Source of the DNA: Candidatus Pacearchaeota archaeon
Lineage (GTDB): Archaea > Nanobdellota > Nanobdellia > Pacearchaeales > GW2011-AR1
Direction of reading: 5' to 3'
Assembly (NCBI GenBank): GCA_016866975.1
Contig: VGKP01000004.1
Location: forward strand, 1 to 47,901
Length of the DNA stretch: 47,901 nucleotides
The notes under the pieces were generated by a model. The model was not told the DNA's origin. It made no database searches and was given only the letters and a program-made list of their open reading frames with translations. Position numbers and translations under genes: made by a program. Below, one piece after another: positions 22,061 to 31,504 of the stretch. Numbering within the stretch: the stretch's first letter is position 1; each line of letters opens with the position of its first letter.

Positions 22061-25000
22061 GGAATACTTCAATCATATCGAGACAGAAGTTCAGAGATAT
22101 TTTGCTGTCGCAAGACAGGCGAGAAAAGTTGGGATAGATCCTGTGAGCGATGTAGAGATACCTATCGCTATGTCTCTTGCTGAGAAATCCATAGGTCTAA
22201 TATCCACAATATATCCTCAGTTGCAAGATAAAAGAATAATCGACAGAATAATTGAATTAGAGAAGCAATATGGGCAGTTAGATATTGCAGTGGCTTTTGA
22301 GATTGCGGAGGAAATAGCAAGAGAGAAATTCTGTAAGTTTGAAAGCCTTCTTCAAGCAATGGATGCAGGGATAAGAGTCGGTTTTTCATATATAACATTG
22401 GGAGTTGTCTCCTCCCCCATAGAGGGATTTACCGAATTGAAAGTCGGGAAGACAAGAAAAGGGGAAGAGTATCTACAAGCTTATTTTTCAGGACCGATAA
22501 GGAGTGCGGGAACAACCGCTTCTTGTGTAGTGTTAATGCTGATAGATTACATGAGGGAGACATTTGGTTTTGCAACATTTGATCCAGATGAACAAGAAGT
22601 TAAGAGATATGTGACTGAGAACTATGATTATCATGAGAGAGTAAACAACCTGCAATACCTTCCTACAGAGGAAGAGATTGCCTTTCTCGCTGCAAGAATA
22701 CCTATACAAATACATGGAGAGCCAAGCGAAGATAGAGAAGTATCAAACTATAAAGACCTCCAGAGAGTTGAGACCAATTTCATAAGGGGAGGAATGTGCC
22801 TTATTTTTTCTGAAGGCCTTGCACAAAAAGCACAGAAGGGATTTGGATTGTTAAAAGGATTACAAGGAAAAGGATTCAAAGCTACAGGATGGAATTTTTT
22901 GGCAGATTATATAACTCTGCATAAGAAGAGGGAGAAAGGAAGTAGTGAGGCTACTGCAACTTATATTAAGGATCTTGTAGCTGGAAGGCCGGTTTTCGGC
23001 CATCCATCCAAGAGAGGAGGTTTTAGATTCAGATATGGCCGGAGCAGAGTCGGAGGATTCTCTGCAACATCTATTCATCCAGCAACAATGGCATTGTCAG
23101 ATTGTTTTCTGTCTGTAGGTACGCAACTAAAAATAGAGAAGCCCACTAAAGGATGCGCAATATCGATATGTAACAAGATGGATGGGCCAATAGTAAAGTT
23201 GAAGAATGGTAGTGTAAGAAAGGCAGAAGATTTTGAAGAAGCAAAGAAATTGTATGTAGAGACAGAGGAGATATTACATTTCGGAGATCTGCTTGTGTCT
23301 TTGGGTGATGTGATGAATAGAAACTATGAACTTCTTAAGCCAGGATATGTAGAAGAGTGGTGGGATTTGGAGGTTAGAAAAAAAATTGAGGAAAACCCTA
23401 TATTGAAGGCTGCAGAAGATACGTGGAAAGTAACAATTGAAGAGGCTGAAGAGTACTCCTTGAAATTAGGGGTACCTTTGCATCCAAAGTATATCTATTT
23501 CTGGAAAGAGCTTGAATTCCAGCAGTTTTTCTCATTGTTACAATGGATAGGGGAAGGAAAGAATGAAGATGGAAAAATAGTGCTTCCATATAATCAGATG
23601 TTAAGGGAAACAAGATTCAAGGAAAGCAAGAGGGCTCTTGAACTCATTGGATGTGAGCATGAGGTGTTAATAGAACATGTAGTAATATCTAGAGAGAGCA
23701 GCAAAGCCCTTGCATTAAATTTGGGCTTGAATCTTGACGCAGAGAAATTTGGGGCAGACAATATTCTGGCAAAAATAATGGAAGGGGAAGTGCTTGAGCA
23801 AGTGCAGAAAGTGTCTTCATTTATTATAAAAGATAAGTCTGGGACATATATTGGGGCAAGAATGGGCAGACCTGAGAAGGCTAAATTGAGAGAACTTACA
23901 GGCAGCCCACATGTTATATTCCCAGTGGGAGAAGAAGGCGGGAGACTAAGGAGCCTGCAAGCAGCAGTGGAAGTTGGAAATGTGACTGCTGAATTTCCTA
24001 TTTATTACTGTAGCAAATGTACCGAACAGAAAATATATCCGAAATGCGATAAATGCAAGGAATTGTGTCTTAAACTTAGATATTCCCCAAGCCAAGACAA
24101 GGTATTATTTGAAACAAACGAGGTGGAAGGCAGGACGTTAGAATTCAAAGAACAGAATGTAGATGTAAAAACATTGTTTGATCAGGCAAGGAAATTACTC
24201 CAATTAAGGAATGAGGATGTGCCGATGGTAAAGGGAATAAGAGGGACTTCGAGCAAAGACCATAGTTGCGAGTATCTTCCAAAAGGGCTTCTGAGGGCAA
24301 AACATAGACTAAACGTTAACAAAGATGGTACAATAAGATATGATATGACTGAGATGGCAATTACGCATTTTAGGCCAAAGGAGATTGGGACTAATGTTGA
24401 AAAACTGAGAGAGCTAGGCTATGAAGAAGATGTGTATGGGAAAAAGCTAGAGAGTGATGATCAAGTATTGACATTGTTCCCACATGATGTGATACTTCCC
24501 GCATGTCCTGCATCTGATGATGAACCTGCAAATGAAGTGTTTTTTAGGATAGCGAGTTTTGTAGATGACGAGCTTGAAAAACTATATGGGTTGCCAAGGT
24601 TTTTCAATGCATCGACTAAGAACGATCTTGTCGGCGCATTGCTTGTAAACATCGCTCCACATATATGTACTGCCACTGTTGGAAGACTTATAGGATTCTC
24701 AAAAACCCAGACTCAATTGGCGAGTCCTTTCATGCATGCTGCAATGAGAAGAGATTGCGATGGAGATGAAGCCGCATCAATGCTCTTGATGGATTTACTC
24801 CTAAATTTTTCAAGAAAATTCTTGCCTGCGCACAGAGGGGGAACACAAGATGCCCCATTGGTTTTAAATGTTAGGATAAGGGCAGGGGATGTGGATGATC
24901 AGATATTAGACTTTGAGCTTGGAAAGTATCCTTTAGAACTCTATCAATATGCTGAACAAGGGAAACATTCTTCTGAAATGAGGATGATAGTAGATACCGT

Positions 25001-25508
25001 AAGAGGAAGGCTCAAGAATGGTAAAGATCCCTTCTCAAATGTAGATTTCACTCACGATGTAGAAGATTTTAATGGAGGAGTTTTGAATTCTTCTTATAAG
25101 AGACTTCCAACAATGCAGGAGAAAGTAGAAGCAATGATGAATTTATGCTCTAAAATAAGGGCCGTTGATGTGAAAGATGTAGCACGTCTAATAATAGAAA
25201 GGCACTTTATAAGAGACACAAGAGGTAACTTGAGAAAATTCTCAATGCAGGCTTTCAGATGCGTCGGGTGCAATGAAATATACAGGAGACCTCCTCTTGC
25301 AGGCAAATGTCTGGAATGCGGAGGAAGGTTAATATTCACCATATCTGAAGGAAGTATTTTGAAGTATATGCAACCTGCACTGGACATAGCGAGAGAATAT
25401 GAGGTAAGTACTTACTTGTTAGAGTCATTAGAGCTTAACGAAATGTACATACAGAGCATATTTGGGAAGGACAAAGAAAAACAAGAGAGCATTGCTAAAT
25501 GGTTCTAA
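22050..25508 (+). CDS. polC: DNA polymerase D large subunit DP2
   Basis: This encodes 1152 aa from the GTG at 22050, overlapping DP1 by 11 bases. It is the catalytic subunit of archaeal PolD, a two-barrel polymerase. The active-site motif RRDCDGDEA lies at about residues 900-908. Zinc-binding clusters are YYCSKC..KCDKCKELC (middle) and FRCVGC..GKCLECGG (C-terminal). No intein interrupts the active-site region, where archaeal DP2 genes often carry one. The extreme C-terminus is QESIAKWF, a canonical PCNA-interacting peptide. Length is normal for the family. With cdc6 and DP1 it makes a replication operon at the origin. Confidence 0.97.
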   Translation: MKTEEYFNHIETEVQRYFAVARQARKVGIDPVSDVEIPIAMSLAEKSIGLISTIYPQLQDKRIIDRIIELEKQYGQLDIAVAFEIAEEIAREKFCKFESLLQAMDAGIRVGFSYITLGVVSSPIEGFTELKVGKTRKGEEYLQAYFSGPIRSAGTTASCVVLMLIDYMRETFGFATFDPDEQEVKRYVTENYDYHERVNNLQYLPTEEEIAFLAARIPIQIHGEPSEDREVSNYKDLQRVETNFIRGGMCLIFSEGLAQKAQKGFGLLKGLQGKGFKATGWNFLADYITLHKKREKGSSEATATYIKDLVAGRPVFGHPSKRGGFRFRYGRSRVGGFSATSIHPATMALSDCFLSVGTQLKIEKPTKGCAISICNKMDGPIVKLKNGSVRKAEDFEEAKKLYVETEEILHFGDLLVSLGDVMNRNYELLKPGYVEEWWDLEVRKKIEENPILKAAEDTWKVTIEEAEEYSLKLGVPLHPKYIYFWKELEFQQFFSLLQWIGEGKNEDGKIVLPYNQMLRETRFKESKRALELIGCEHEVLIEHVVISRESSKALALNLGLNLDAEKFGADNILAKIMEGEVLEQVQKVSSFIIKDKSGTYIGARMGRPEKAKLRELTGSPHVIFPVGEEGGRLRSLQAAVEVGNVTAEFPIYYCSKCTEQKIYPKCDKCKELCLKLRYSPSQDKVLFETNEVEGRTLEFKEQNVDVKTLFDQARKLLQLRNEDVPMVKGIRGTSSKDHSCEYLPKGLLRAKHRLNVNKDGTIRYDMTEMAITHFRPKEIGTNVEKLRELGYEEDVYGKKLESDDQVLTLFPHDVILPACPASDDEPANEVFFRIASFVDDELEKLYGLPRFFNASTKNDLVGALLVNIAPHICTATVGRLIGFSKTQTQLASPFMHAAMRRDCDGDEAASMLLMDLLLNFSRKFLPAHRGGTQDAPLVLNVRIRAGDVDDQILDFELGKYPLELYQYAEQGKHSSEMRMIVDTVRGRLKNGKDPFSNVDFTHDVEDFNGGVLNSSYKRLPTMQEKVEAMMNLCSKIRAVDVKDVARLIIERHFIRDTRGNLRKFSMQAFRCVGCNEIYRRPPLAGKCLECGGRLIFTISEGSILKYMQPALDIAREYEVSTYLLESLELNEMYIQSIFGKDKEKQESIAKWF

Positions 25509-25509
25509 C

Positions 25510-26727
25510 CTAGAAAAGATAATAAATTATAGTGGGAATAATCAATGCACCCATGAGTTGTATTCTTCTTGTACCTGAAAGGATGCAGAAAATTCCTAGA
25601 GAAGTAGCGGCCAAGAGTATTACTAGATGGATGATAGAGATTAAGATATCTGAATATGCCAAGAAAGCAAAATTAAGATTTATAGCAAACAGTAAATAAA
25701 ATATTAAGATGGAAAGAGACCGATAATCTATCTTGTTCATCAATAAACAGAATCTTCTTGATAGAAACAAGGAAATAGATGCGGAAAATATTATCGATAG
25801 GAATATAGCTGACAAAATTGTAAATGTGAAATCTGAAGGCTTTGAAAGAAGAGAGTCTACTGCGAGAGCGGTTCCCGATCGGGACTTATGTATTGCAATC
25901 ACGGTGATGTATGAAAGAGCCATGACTGACACACTTGTCATTCCTGTAAGAAAAAGAAATCCCTTTCTTGACTGAGAGAAAAGTTCTGAGCCGAATGTTG
26001 AGGCATGACTAGACCCTATGCCTGGAAGGAAAGAGAATAAAGGTATGGAAAAAAATCCCGCTGCGAAACCTTTCATAGTCTCTTTCCTAGAAAGTCTTAG
26101 CTTTGCAAGAGGAATAAATCTTTGTTTTGCAATCTTGTCGCTGCTTTTTATGGACAGAGCTAGAGATGAAAGGCCAAAAAGGCCAGTAAGGAGAGGGAAT
26201 AAAGGATCAAGGCTAGGCAAGCTGAAAGAAACATGGCCTAAAACCCCTGCTAAAATAAATACGAACCCCGATTTTAGAAAATCTTTCTCCCTAAAGATAA
26301 GATAGAGAGATAGAAAGACAAGAACGAATGGGATGAAAAATCTTAGAGAATTGTAAAGTGAAGGCAAGAAATAGAGATATACTGGAGAGATAAATAGGAT
26401 AATGGGGATCGAAGCTAGAGCACCAAATGAGGTCATGGCTACAGCTTCTTGACCTCTGCCTTCCTTAAGCATCTCGTGGCCTGGAAGAATGGATAAAAAT
26501 GTGTCCTCTTCTGGCGCTCCAAGGAAGATTGAGGGTATGAAATCAATGCAGGAATGGGAAATAGACATGGCTATAATAAAGATGGAAGCGGGGAGCAGTA
26601 GAGACTCTGGAGGAGAGAGGAAAAGAAGGAATGAAGCTACAAGATTAATGTGGATTCCCGGGGCGAGGCCTGTGAAAACTCCTGCCAATATCCCCAAAAC
26701 AAACGCTATAGACAACTCTAGGAGCAT
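25510..26727 (-). CDS. TctA-like multi-TM membrane protein
   Basis: This encodes 405 aa. I start at the ATG 26727 because the longer frame to 26811 overlaps the upstream gene and adds a basic, non-conserved leader. It has about ten to twelve TM helices. Two inverted-repeat signatures, LAPGIHINLVASFLL (about residue 23) and FLPGIGSSHASTFGSEL (about residue 245), are the twin TctA motifs that bind carboxylate substrates in tripartite tricarboxylate transporters. This is the stand-alone archaeal TctA family without TctB or TctC nearby. The substrate is unknown. It is convergent with the PolD operon, with one base between stops. Confidence 0.85.
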   Translation of the reverse strand: MLLELSIAFVLGILAGVFTGLAPGIHINLVASFLLFLSPPESLLLPASIFIIAMSISHSCIDFIPSIFLGAPEEDTFLSILPGHEMLKEGRGQEAVAMTSFGALASIPIILFISPVYLYFLPSLYNSLRFFIPFVLVFLSLYLIFREKDFLKSGFVFILAGVLGHVSFSLPSLDPLFPLLTGLFGLSSLALSIKSSDKIAKQRFIPLAKLRLSRKETMKGFAAGFFSIPLFSFLPGIGSSHASTFGSELFSQSRKGFLFLTGMTSVSVMALSYITVIAIHKSRSGTALAVDSLLSKPSDFTFTILSAIFLSIIFSASISLFLSRRFCLLMNKIDYRSLSILIFYLLFAINLNFAFLAYSDILISIIHLVILLAATSLGIFCILSGTRRIQLMGALIIPTIIYYLF

Positions 26728-26764
26728 GGAAAAGATAACGTAGAGGATTAGATAAGTCTTTTCT

Positions 26765-27352
26765 CTATATCTTTTGGATTCTCCAGAATAGGACTGCTTG
26801 TACAATCGCAATAGCTATAGAGAATTCTAATAATCTAATTGGAATCCAGAAGGTGGAAAATATCACAATGCTCTGAAGTATGTAAAGAATGCCTAATGAT
26901 CTTGACATCATGTCCCAAGAAGATTTAATTTTTGAAAGAGATATCCCGAAAATTATTCCAATGATACCTGTCGCTAAAAATATCCATTTATCATTTAGTG
27001 CAATATGGAGAGAGAGGAGGGGGAGTAAGATATTAAGTGCGGGCAATAAAACAGCAATTGCGAAAATAGATGCCGAGACCCTTAGAAAAGTCAATCTCTT
27101 AACCTTAGCAATCCTTTCAAAAGCAAATAATACAAATGCCATCAGGATGGCTTCCAGAACAATCAGTATCCTAGTTACAGATGTGAAGTTTTGCAATATA
27201 AAAGTCATTGAAGACTTTAAGCTTTCAGGAATAGACTCGAGAGTTATGGCTTGATTTGTCACAGCAAAACCAATTAAGTTGAGAATAGTATGCAGGAAAA
27301 AAACAATTGCGAAAATTACCGATAAGACACTTCCTACCTTAAGAATATTCAT
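26765..27352 (-). CDS. Hypothetical multi-TM membrane protein
   Basis: This encodes 195 aa. There are about five to six hydrophobic helices with short charged loops, including a signal-anchor-like N-terminus and a final helix ending VLFWRIQKI. GTTAAATACC, about 25 nt before the ATG, is a TATA box that overlaps the stop of the preceding minus-strand gene. No conserved catalytic residues are visible and I know no family. It may be co-expressed with the TctA-like gene 37 bp downstream. Confidence 0.65.
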   Translation of the reverse strand: MNILKVGSVLSVIFAIVFFLHTILNLIGFAVTNQAITLESIPESLKSSMTFILQNFTSVTRILIVLEAILMAFVLFAFERIAKVKRLTFLRVSASIFAIAVLLPALNILLPLLSLHIALNDKWIFLATGIIGIIFGISLSKIKSSWDMMSRSLGILYILQSIVIFSTFWIPIRLLEFSIAIAIVQAVLFWRIQKI

Positions 27353-27376
27353 GGTTTTCTTAAGAATATTTGGTAT

Positions 27377-27703
27377 TTAACGCTTGTGATTGAAAACAAC
27401 TCGGTGCACAATAATTGAATCTCCAAAATAAGATTCCTTATGCCCATATAACCTAACATCTTCGTCTTTAAGATAAGGAGATGTCTTTTTATAAATCGCA
27501 GTAATATTATTGTCCAACTTCAACAAGATTTTTTTATCCTTTATGGACATAGATATTATCTTACCTGAAACGGTTAATTTTTCGTTATCTACAGACTGTC
27601 TCAGCTCTTTATCTGAACTTATGGGCTTGTAAGGCATCCAAAATAGGAGGAAGAAAAGTAGAGCTATACAAAAAATAGCAAGAATGATAGATAACCTAAT
27701 CAT
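27377..27703 (-). CDS. Membrane-anchored OB-fold-like protein
   Basis: This encodes 108 aa. There is one N-terminal TM helix (LSIILAIFCIALLFFLLFW), then a beta-rich domain: EKLTVSGKIISMSIKDKKILLKLDNNITAIYKK..VRLYGHKESYFGDSIIVHRVVF. The strand pattern with a G-x-I start and a V-x-x-x-G-x end is that of a small OB fold of the tRNA-anticodon-like type. The domain should lie outside the membrane on the pseudo-periplasmic side. Its role is unknown. Confidence 0.65.
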   Translation of the reverse strand: MIRLSIILAIFCIALLFFLLFWMPYKPISSDKELRQSVDNEKLTVSGKIISMSIKDKKILLKLDNNITAIYKKTSPYLKDEDVRLYGHKESYFGDSIIVHRVVFNHKR

Positions 27704-27773
27704 CCAAGTCTTATGTGCCTAGATTATTTATTCATTTGCCAAGATTTAAAAGCTAGGCTAACTTGATTAAGAC

Positions 27774-28403
27774 ATGGAGTTGGCAAAGTTCATTGCTGCT
27801 TTCAGCATAGCGCTATTCGTATCTTTCTTTGCAGTTGAGTTGTTGTCTCTTGCATATCAGGCGCCGGAAGCGTCAGGTCTCTCGTGTACTTCTTCATCTC
27901 AATGTAGCTCATTAATAGAAAAGAAATGCGGGAAGGCGCCATTGGATTTCGGTAATGGTGAATATTATTCTTGCCAGTCTGAGGTCTATTCTTCTGAAGA
28001 TTACAAGCGGTGCAACCTTGAAGCTGTGAAGGCGGGAGAGACTTGTCAAAAGAACCTTGCAGTACAATATCAGAATTATCAATTGATATCTTTCCTTCTT
28101 TATGGATTGGTAGGAATATTGTTTATAGTTGGAGGATTTATATTCCTAGGGTATAGGAGCATAGGTTCTGGACTTCTACTTTCTGGAGTTTTTGTAATAT
28201 TATTCTCAGGATATATCTCATTGTTCTCAGCGATAACCTCGTATAGTACATTGTTTAGAGGCCTTATTGGAGGGAGCGAGGGAATCTCTCCTCAAACGTT
28301 CCAGTTGATGAGGACGTTGCTCTATTTTGTGGTAAGTGTCTTGTTGATAGTAATGAGTTATTTCAGGCTTGATAGACCTGGATTGAAATCTGAAGAATAT
28401 TAA
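27774..28403 (+). CDS. Membrane protein with Cys-rich extracellular loop
   Basis: This encodes 209 aa. TTTAAAAG, about 25 nt upstream, supports the start. An N-terminal TM helix is followed by an 80-residue loop with six to seven cysteines (CTSSSQCSSLIEKKC, YYSCQS, KRCNLEAVKAGETCQ), then three further TM helices. The paired cysteines outside the membrane suggest disulfides. No homologous family comes to mind. It is divergent from the OB-fold gene and convergent to the ABC permease. Confidence 0.65.
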   Translation: MELAKFIAAFSIALFVSFFAVELLSLAYQAPEASGLSCTSSSQCSSLIEKKCGKAPLDFGNGEYYSCQSEVYSSEDYKRCNLEAVKAGETCQKNLAVQYQNYQLISFLLYGLVGILFIVGGFIFLGYRSIGSGLLLSGVFVILFSGYISLFSAITSYSTLFRGLIGGSEGISPQTFQLMRTLLYFVVSVLLIVMSYFRLDRPGLKSEEY

Positions 28404-28416
28404 ACCTGTTTTTTGT

Positions 28417-30030
28417 TTATTTTGTAGTTTCAGTGTACTTTTTAATTTTATATGCAATAAACATGATTGTGCTCGCTATACATGATAATATTATAAGAAG
28501 CCATATTTGAGGAATTATATTTTTAGTTTCTGAATTAAAGATGAGAATTTTGTTCATTGCTCCCTCGCTTACAACTAGAGGAGAATAAGAGGCTATTTTT
28601 TTAGCAAGAGGAGGTAGAGACTCCAAAGGACTTATTATTGATGAAAATACAAGTAGCGCTATTGCAATGAAAAGAGAAGTAGCAAGAGAGGTCTCTTGAG
28701 ACTTGAAGAGGTATCCAATAGACATACCTAGAATGATAAAACAAGTAGCCGTTAGAATAATGATGGTTATGCTCTTCCCTAATTCTGGAAGGATATTCAA
28801 ATTAAGAAAATACTGCCCTAGAAAAATAATAAATATGGTCTGTACGATAACAAGTATAAAAATTGTTAAGAAAATTCCCCCCACAAATATCAAGCCGTTT
28901 GTCTTACTTGCAATATTGCGCAAGTAAGCGTTTGAATTTCTTTCTCGTACAACAAGAAGTGTTGAAAATATTAGAGATGTAAACATAATAAATATCACAA
29001 TAAAGCTTGGAAAGAGATAGTCTATAAATTCAAATCTTTCCTTTCCTTTTCCAATACTTTCTTCTGAAACTGGATAGTGGCTGATTTTTACTGGATTAAG
29101 GGCTTCTTCTACATTTGCATTCCTTATTTGTTCCAATCCTTTATCTATCTTTTCGAGTTCTGCTCTGAAGACAGAAACTTCATTTTCTGCCCTTTCAAGG
29201 TTTTTTCTTATTTCATTTAAACTAGTGTAAATTTGGTCTGTTTTATTTTCACTTTTTGTAATTTTTATTAAACCTAAGCTATATTTAGCCTTCTTTGTAG
29301 TTTCAGAGATTTTAGATACGGCAATTTTTAGGGGTTCACTTTGGTTTGAAGAAATAATTTTATTTTCCATTTCATTACTTAATCGTATTGCTTCGTCTAG
29401 GTCTTCTTCAATGTTTTTTATTTGTAATTCTCTTTTTTGAATTTCTTGTTCAATTATAGGCAGGTTTTCATTTACTCTCTGGATATTCTGTAGAATAATA
29501 TCTGTCCTTCCGATAATTTCCTTTACCTTTATTTGATAAATTTCTAGATTGTTTTTTAAAAAATTAATTTTTCTTTCTCGCATTTCTTTCGATAATTCTT
29601 CTCCCATGCGCTCTATCGAATCTGCAATTCTCCATACAACGTTCTGTTTTGAATAATCTAGGTAAGTTTCTAGATCATAGGTATTCTCATTTATTTTATT
29701 TTTATCTGAAGAAGGTACACTTCTTTTTATTAAAGCTAGACATACTTCGCTACTAGATGAAAGTACACTATTTCTACATTCCTCCATAGTATCTATTTTT
29801 ATAACATTATATGATCTTGCTTTAAGCATTTCTATCAGTTTCACACCCGATTCTTCGTCTGCTTGAATGTATAGCGCAACTCCGACATTCTTTAATTCTG
29901 CCCCGCCGAGCCCAAAGTTTAAGAGTAGAATTAGTGCAAGAGGACCTATAATTAATGTTAGGGCTGAGAACCTTGAGTGGAGGAGAACGAATAAGTTCTT
30001 TTTAATAATCGCATTTGTCTTTTTAAACAT
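28417..30030 (-). CDS. ABC-2 type permease with long extracellular coiled coil
   Basis: This encodes 537 aa. The first TM helix is at about residues 22-42. An extracellular domain of about 270 residues follows, mostly heptad-like coiled coil (residues about 125-300). Five TM helices (about 330-530) then form the ABC-2 membrane domain. This layout is typical of ABC-2/YhgE-like exporters. The start is one base after the stop of the ATPase gene, so the two form an operon. It probably exports a lipid-linked or peptide product. The substrate is not evident. Confidence 0.85.
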   Translation of the reverse strand: MFKKTNAIIKKNLFVLLHSRFSALTLIIGPLALILLLNFGLGGAELKNVGVALYIQADEESGVKLIEMLKARSYNVIKIDTMEECRNSVLSSSSEVCLALIKRSVPSSDKNKINENTYDLETYLDYSKQNVVWRIADSIERMGEELSKEMRERKINFLKNNLEIYQIKVKEIIGRTDIILQNIQRVNENLPIIEQEIQKRELQIKNIEEDLDEAIRLSNEMENKIISSNQSEPLKIAVSKISETTKKAKYSLGLIKITKSENKTDQIYTSLNEIRKNLERAENEVSVFRAELEKIDKGLEQIRNANVEEALNPVKISHYPVSEESIGKGKERFEFIDYLFPSFIVIFIMFTSLIFSTLLVVRERNSNAYLRNIASKTNGLIFVGGIFLTIFILVIVQTIFIIFLGQYFLNLNILPELGKSITIIILTATCFIILGMSIGYLFKSQETSLATSLFIAIALLVFSSIISPLESLPPLAKKIASYSPLVVSEGAMNKILIFNSETKNIIPQIWLLIILSCIASTIMFIAYKIKKYTETTK

Positions 30031-30031
30031 A

Positions 30032-30664
30032 TTATATCACTTTATTTCTTAGATCTCCTTTCTTAATTTCTAGCAAGGCTCCATTTTCCATAAGGAAAAA
30101 TTTTGTACAGAGCCCATCTATTGTCTCTAGAATATGGGAAGTGATAATGATTGTTTTTCCTTTATTATGCAAATTTATAAGGAGAGATGTTAGTTCTTTT
30201 GTTAGTTTGCTGTCTAATCCAGTGAATGGTTCGTCTAATACTATTGTTTCTGGGTCGTTTATAAGAGCACAAGCAATATCCACTCTTTTTTGAGTCCCCC
30301 CAGAGAGGTTGTTAATTGTTATATTTTCATACTGCTTGAGAGAAAGTTCTTGCAAGATATTATCAATTACTGCCCCTTTATTTCTTACTTCATAAATTGT
30401 GGCGAAATAATCCAGATTCTCCCTTACTGTCAGGGATTGATATATGGCATTATTCTGCATTGAAAATCCTAGCTTGGAGTAAATATTAATTTTTCCACTA
30501 GTGGGTAGCAGGGATCCAATAATGATCTTTATTAATATAGATTTTCCACAACCGCTTTCGCCAACTATCCCTATGATGCCTGGAGAATTTATTATAAAAT
30601 TTAGATTTTTTATTACTTCTTTTGACCCATATTTTTTATAAAGACCTTCTATTTCCAGCAACAT
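30032..30664 (-). CDS. ABC transporter ATP-binding protein
   Basis: This encodes 210 aa. Walker A GESGCGKS (about 34-41), Q-loop SMQNN, signature LSGGTQKRV (about 119), Walker B ETIVLDEP and H-loop TSH are all present, so it is an active ABC ATPase of the DrrA/CcmA exporter type. It is short because it lacks the C-terminal extension. It energises the permease encoded immediately downstream. TATA-like TATTTTAAAG is about 27 nt before the ATG. Confidence 0.95.
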   Translation of the reverse strand: MLLEIEGLYKKYGSKEVIKNLNFIINSPGIIGIVGESGCGKSILIKIIIGSLLPTSGKINIYSKLGFSMQNNAIYQSLTVRENLDYFATIYEVRNKGAVIDNILQELSLKQYENITINNLSGGTQKRVDIACALINDPETIVLDEPFTGLDSKLTKELTSLLINLHNKGKTIIITSHILETIDGLCTKFFLMENGALLEIKKGDLRNKVI

Positions 30665-30703
30665 CTTTTATGCTAGTCTTTTTTACTTTAAAATAGTATG
30701 TTT

Positions 30704-31447
30704 TTAATTTTGTTTTGGCTCTTCTGCAACATAAGTGTCCAAGTGCCATAGGCCTCTGCTACCTCTCGGCTCTAGATTTTCATATAGGCCTGAAGAAAGG
30801 GACAAAACAACGGCGCATAGCTCCTTTGATAATGGCAGAGAGGTCCTTTTTACCCTCTCTATTCTATCAAAATATTTGTGAGCTGCAGCCAAAATCTTAT
30901 CACCATCTGAAAAATTCACAACTATAGGAAAATATAATCTGCCTGAAGTTTTTAGAAATTCTCCTGACTGAACTATCAGGGGAACAATCTTATCCGTACC
31001 ATCGGTGCCTCCAGAAGGTATATGAGTAGGGTACCATCCTAGTTTTCTTGCAGGCTCTTCTGCCATGCCTGAGATATCAGAAACAATGAAGTCTACTTCA
31101 AGTCCAGGATGATTTTGTCTTATTGGTTCAAATAGGTCTCCATTGTAAGGAGTCACTTTATTCTCTAAGCGGTATTTTGCGAGATTTTTCTTCGCTAACG
31201 ACCATTGGTCTTCTACTATCTCGGTAGTATATAGATGCGTGAGCAATGGATTTGAGGCGAGAATTATTGAGATGGGCCCTATTCCTGCGCCAAGTTCAAT
31301 TCCTATATCTCCAGAGCTGACTCTGACAGACTCGGCCACTGCGGCAGTCGTTTGATTTGGCATGAAAAGCTCATCCGAGATCTCAATAGTCAAGCAAGAA
31401 TCTCTTATATTTAGAAACTTAAAAGTTTTTTCTATTGTTCTTGTCAT
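30704..31447 (-). CDS. SAM-dependent methyltransferase
   Basis: This encodes 247 aa. The frame is open to 31492, but TATA box TTTTTATAA (about 31468-31476) lies inside that extension and about 25 nt before the ATG at 31447, so the shorter form is right. A Rossmann methyltransferase core is visible: motif I GIELGAGIGPISIILA, an acidic strand-2 end (YTTEIVEDQ), YNGDLFEPI, and VDFIVSDISGMAEEP in place of the N-P-P-Y of HemK/RsmC enzymes. The target could be a nucleic acid or protein. The SDISG motif does not settle this. Confidence 0.8.
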   Translation of the reverse strand: MTRTIEKTFKFLNIRDSCLTIEISDELFMPNQTTAAVAESVRVSSGDIGIELGAGIGPISIILASNPLLTHLYTTEIVEDQWSLAKKNLAKYRLENKVTPYNGDLFEPIRQNHPGLEVDFIVSDISGMAEEPARKLGWYPTHIPSGGTDGTDKIVPLIVQSGEFLKTSGRLYFPIVVNFSDGDKILAAAHKYFDRIERVKRTSLPLSKELCAVVLSLSSGLYENLEPRGSRGLWHLDTYVAEEPKQN

Positions 31448-31504
31448 CTTTTTGGAACTGGTAAGGGTTATAAAAACTTTGGGGTGATGCAAAGCAACTA
31501 TGGT

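Noticed and set aside
22050..25508. Intein in PolD large subunit
   Set aside because: The active-site region DCDGDE and flanks are continuous, and the protein is of normal length.
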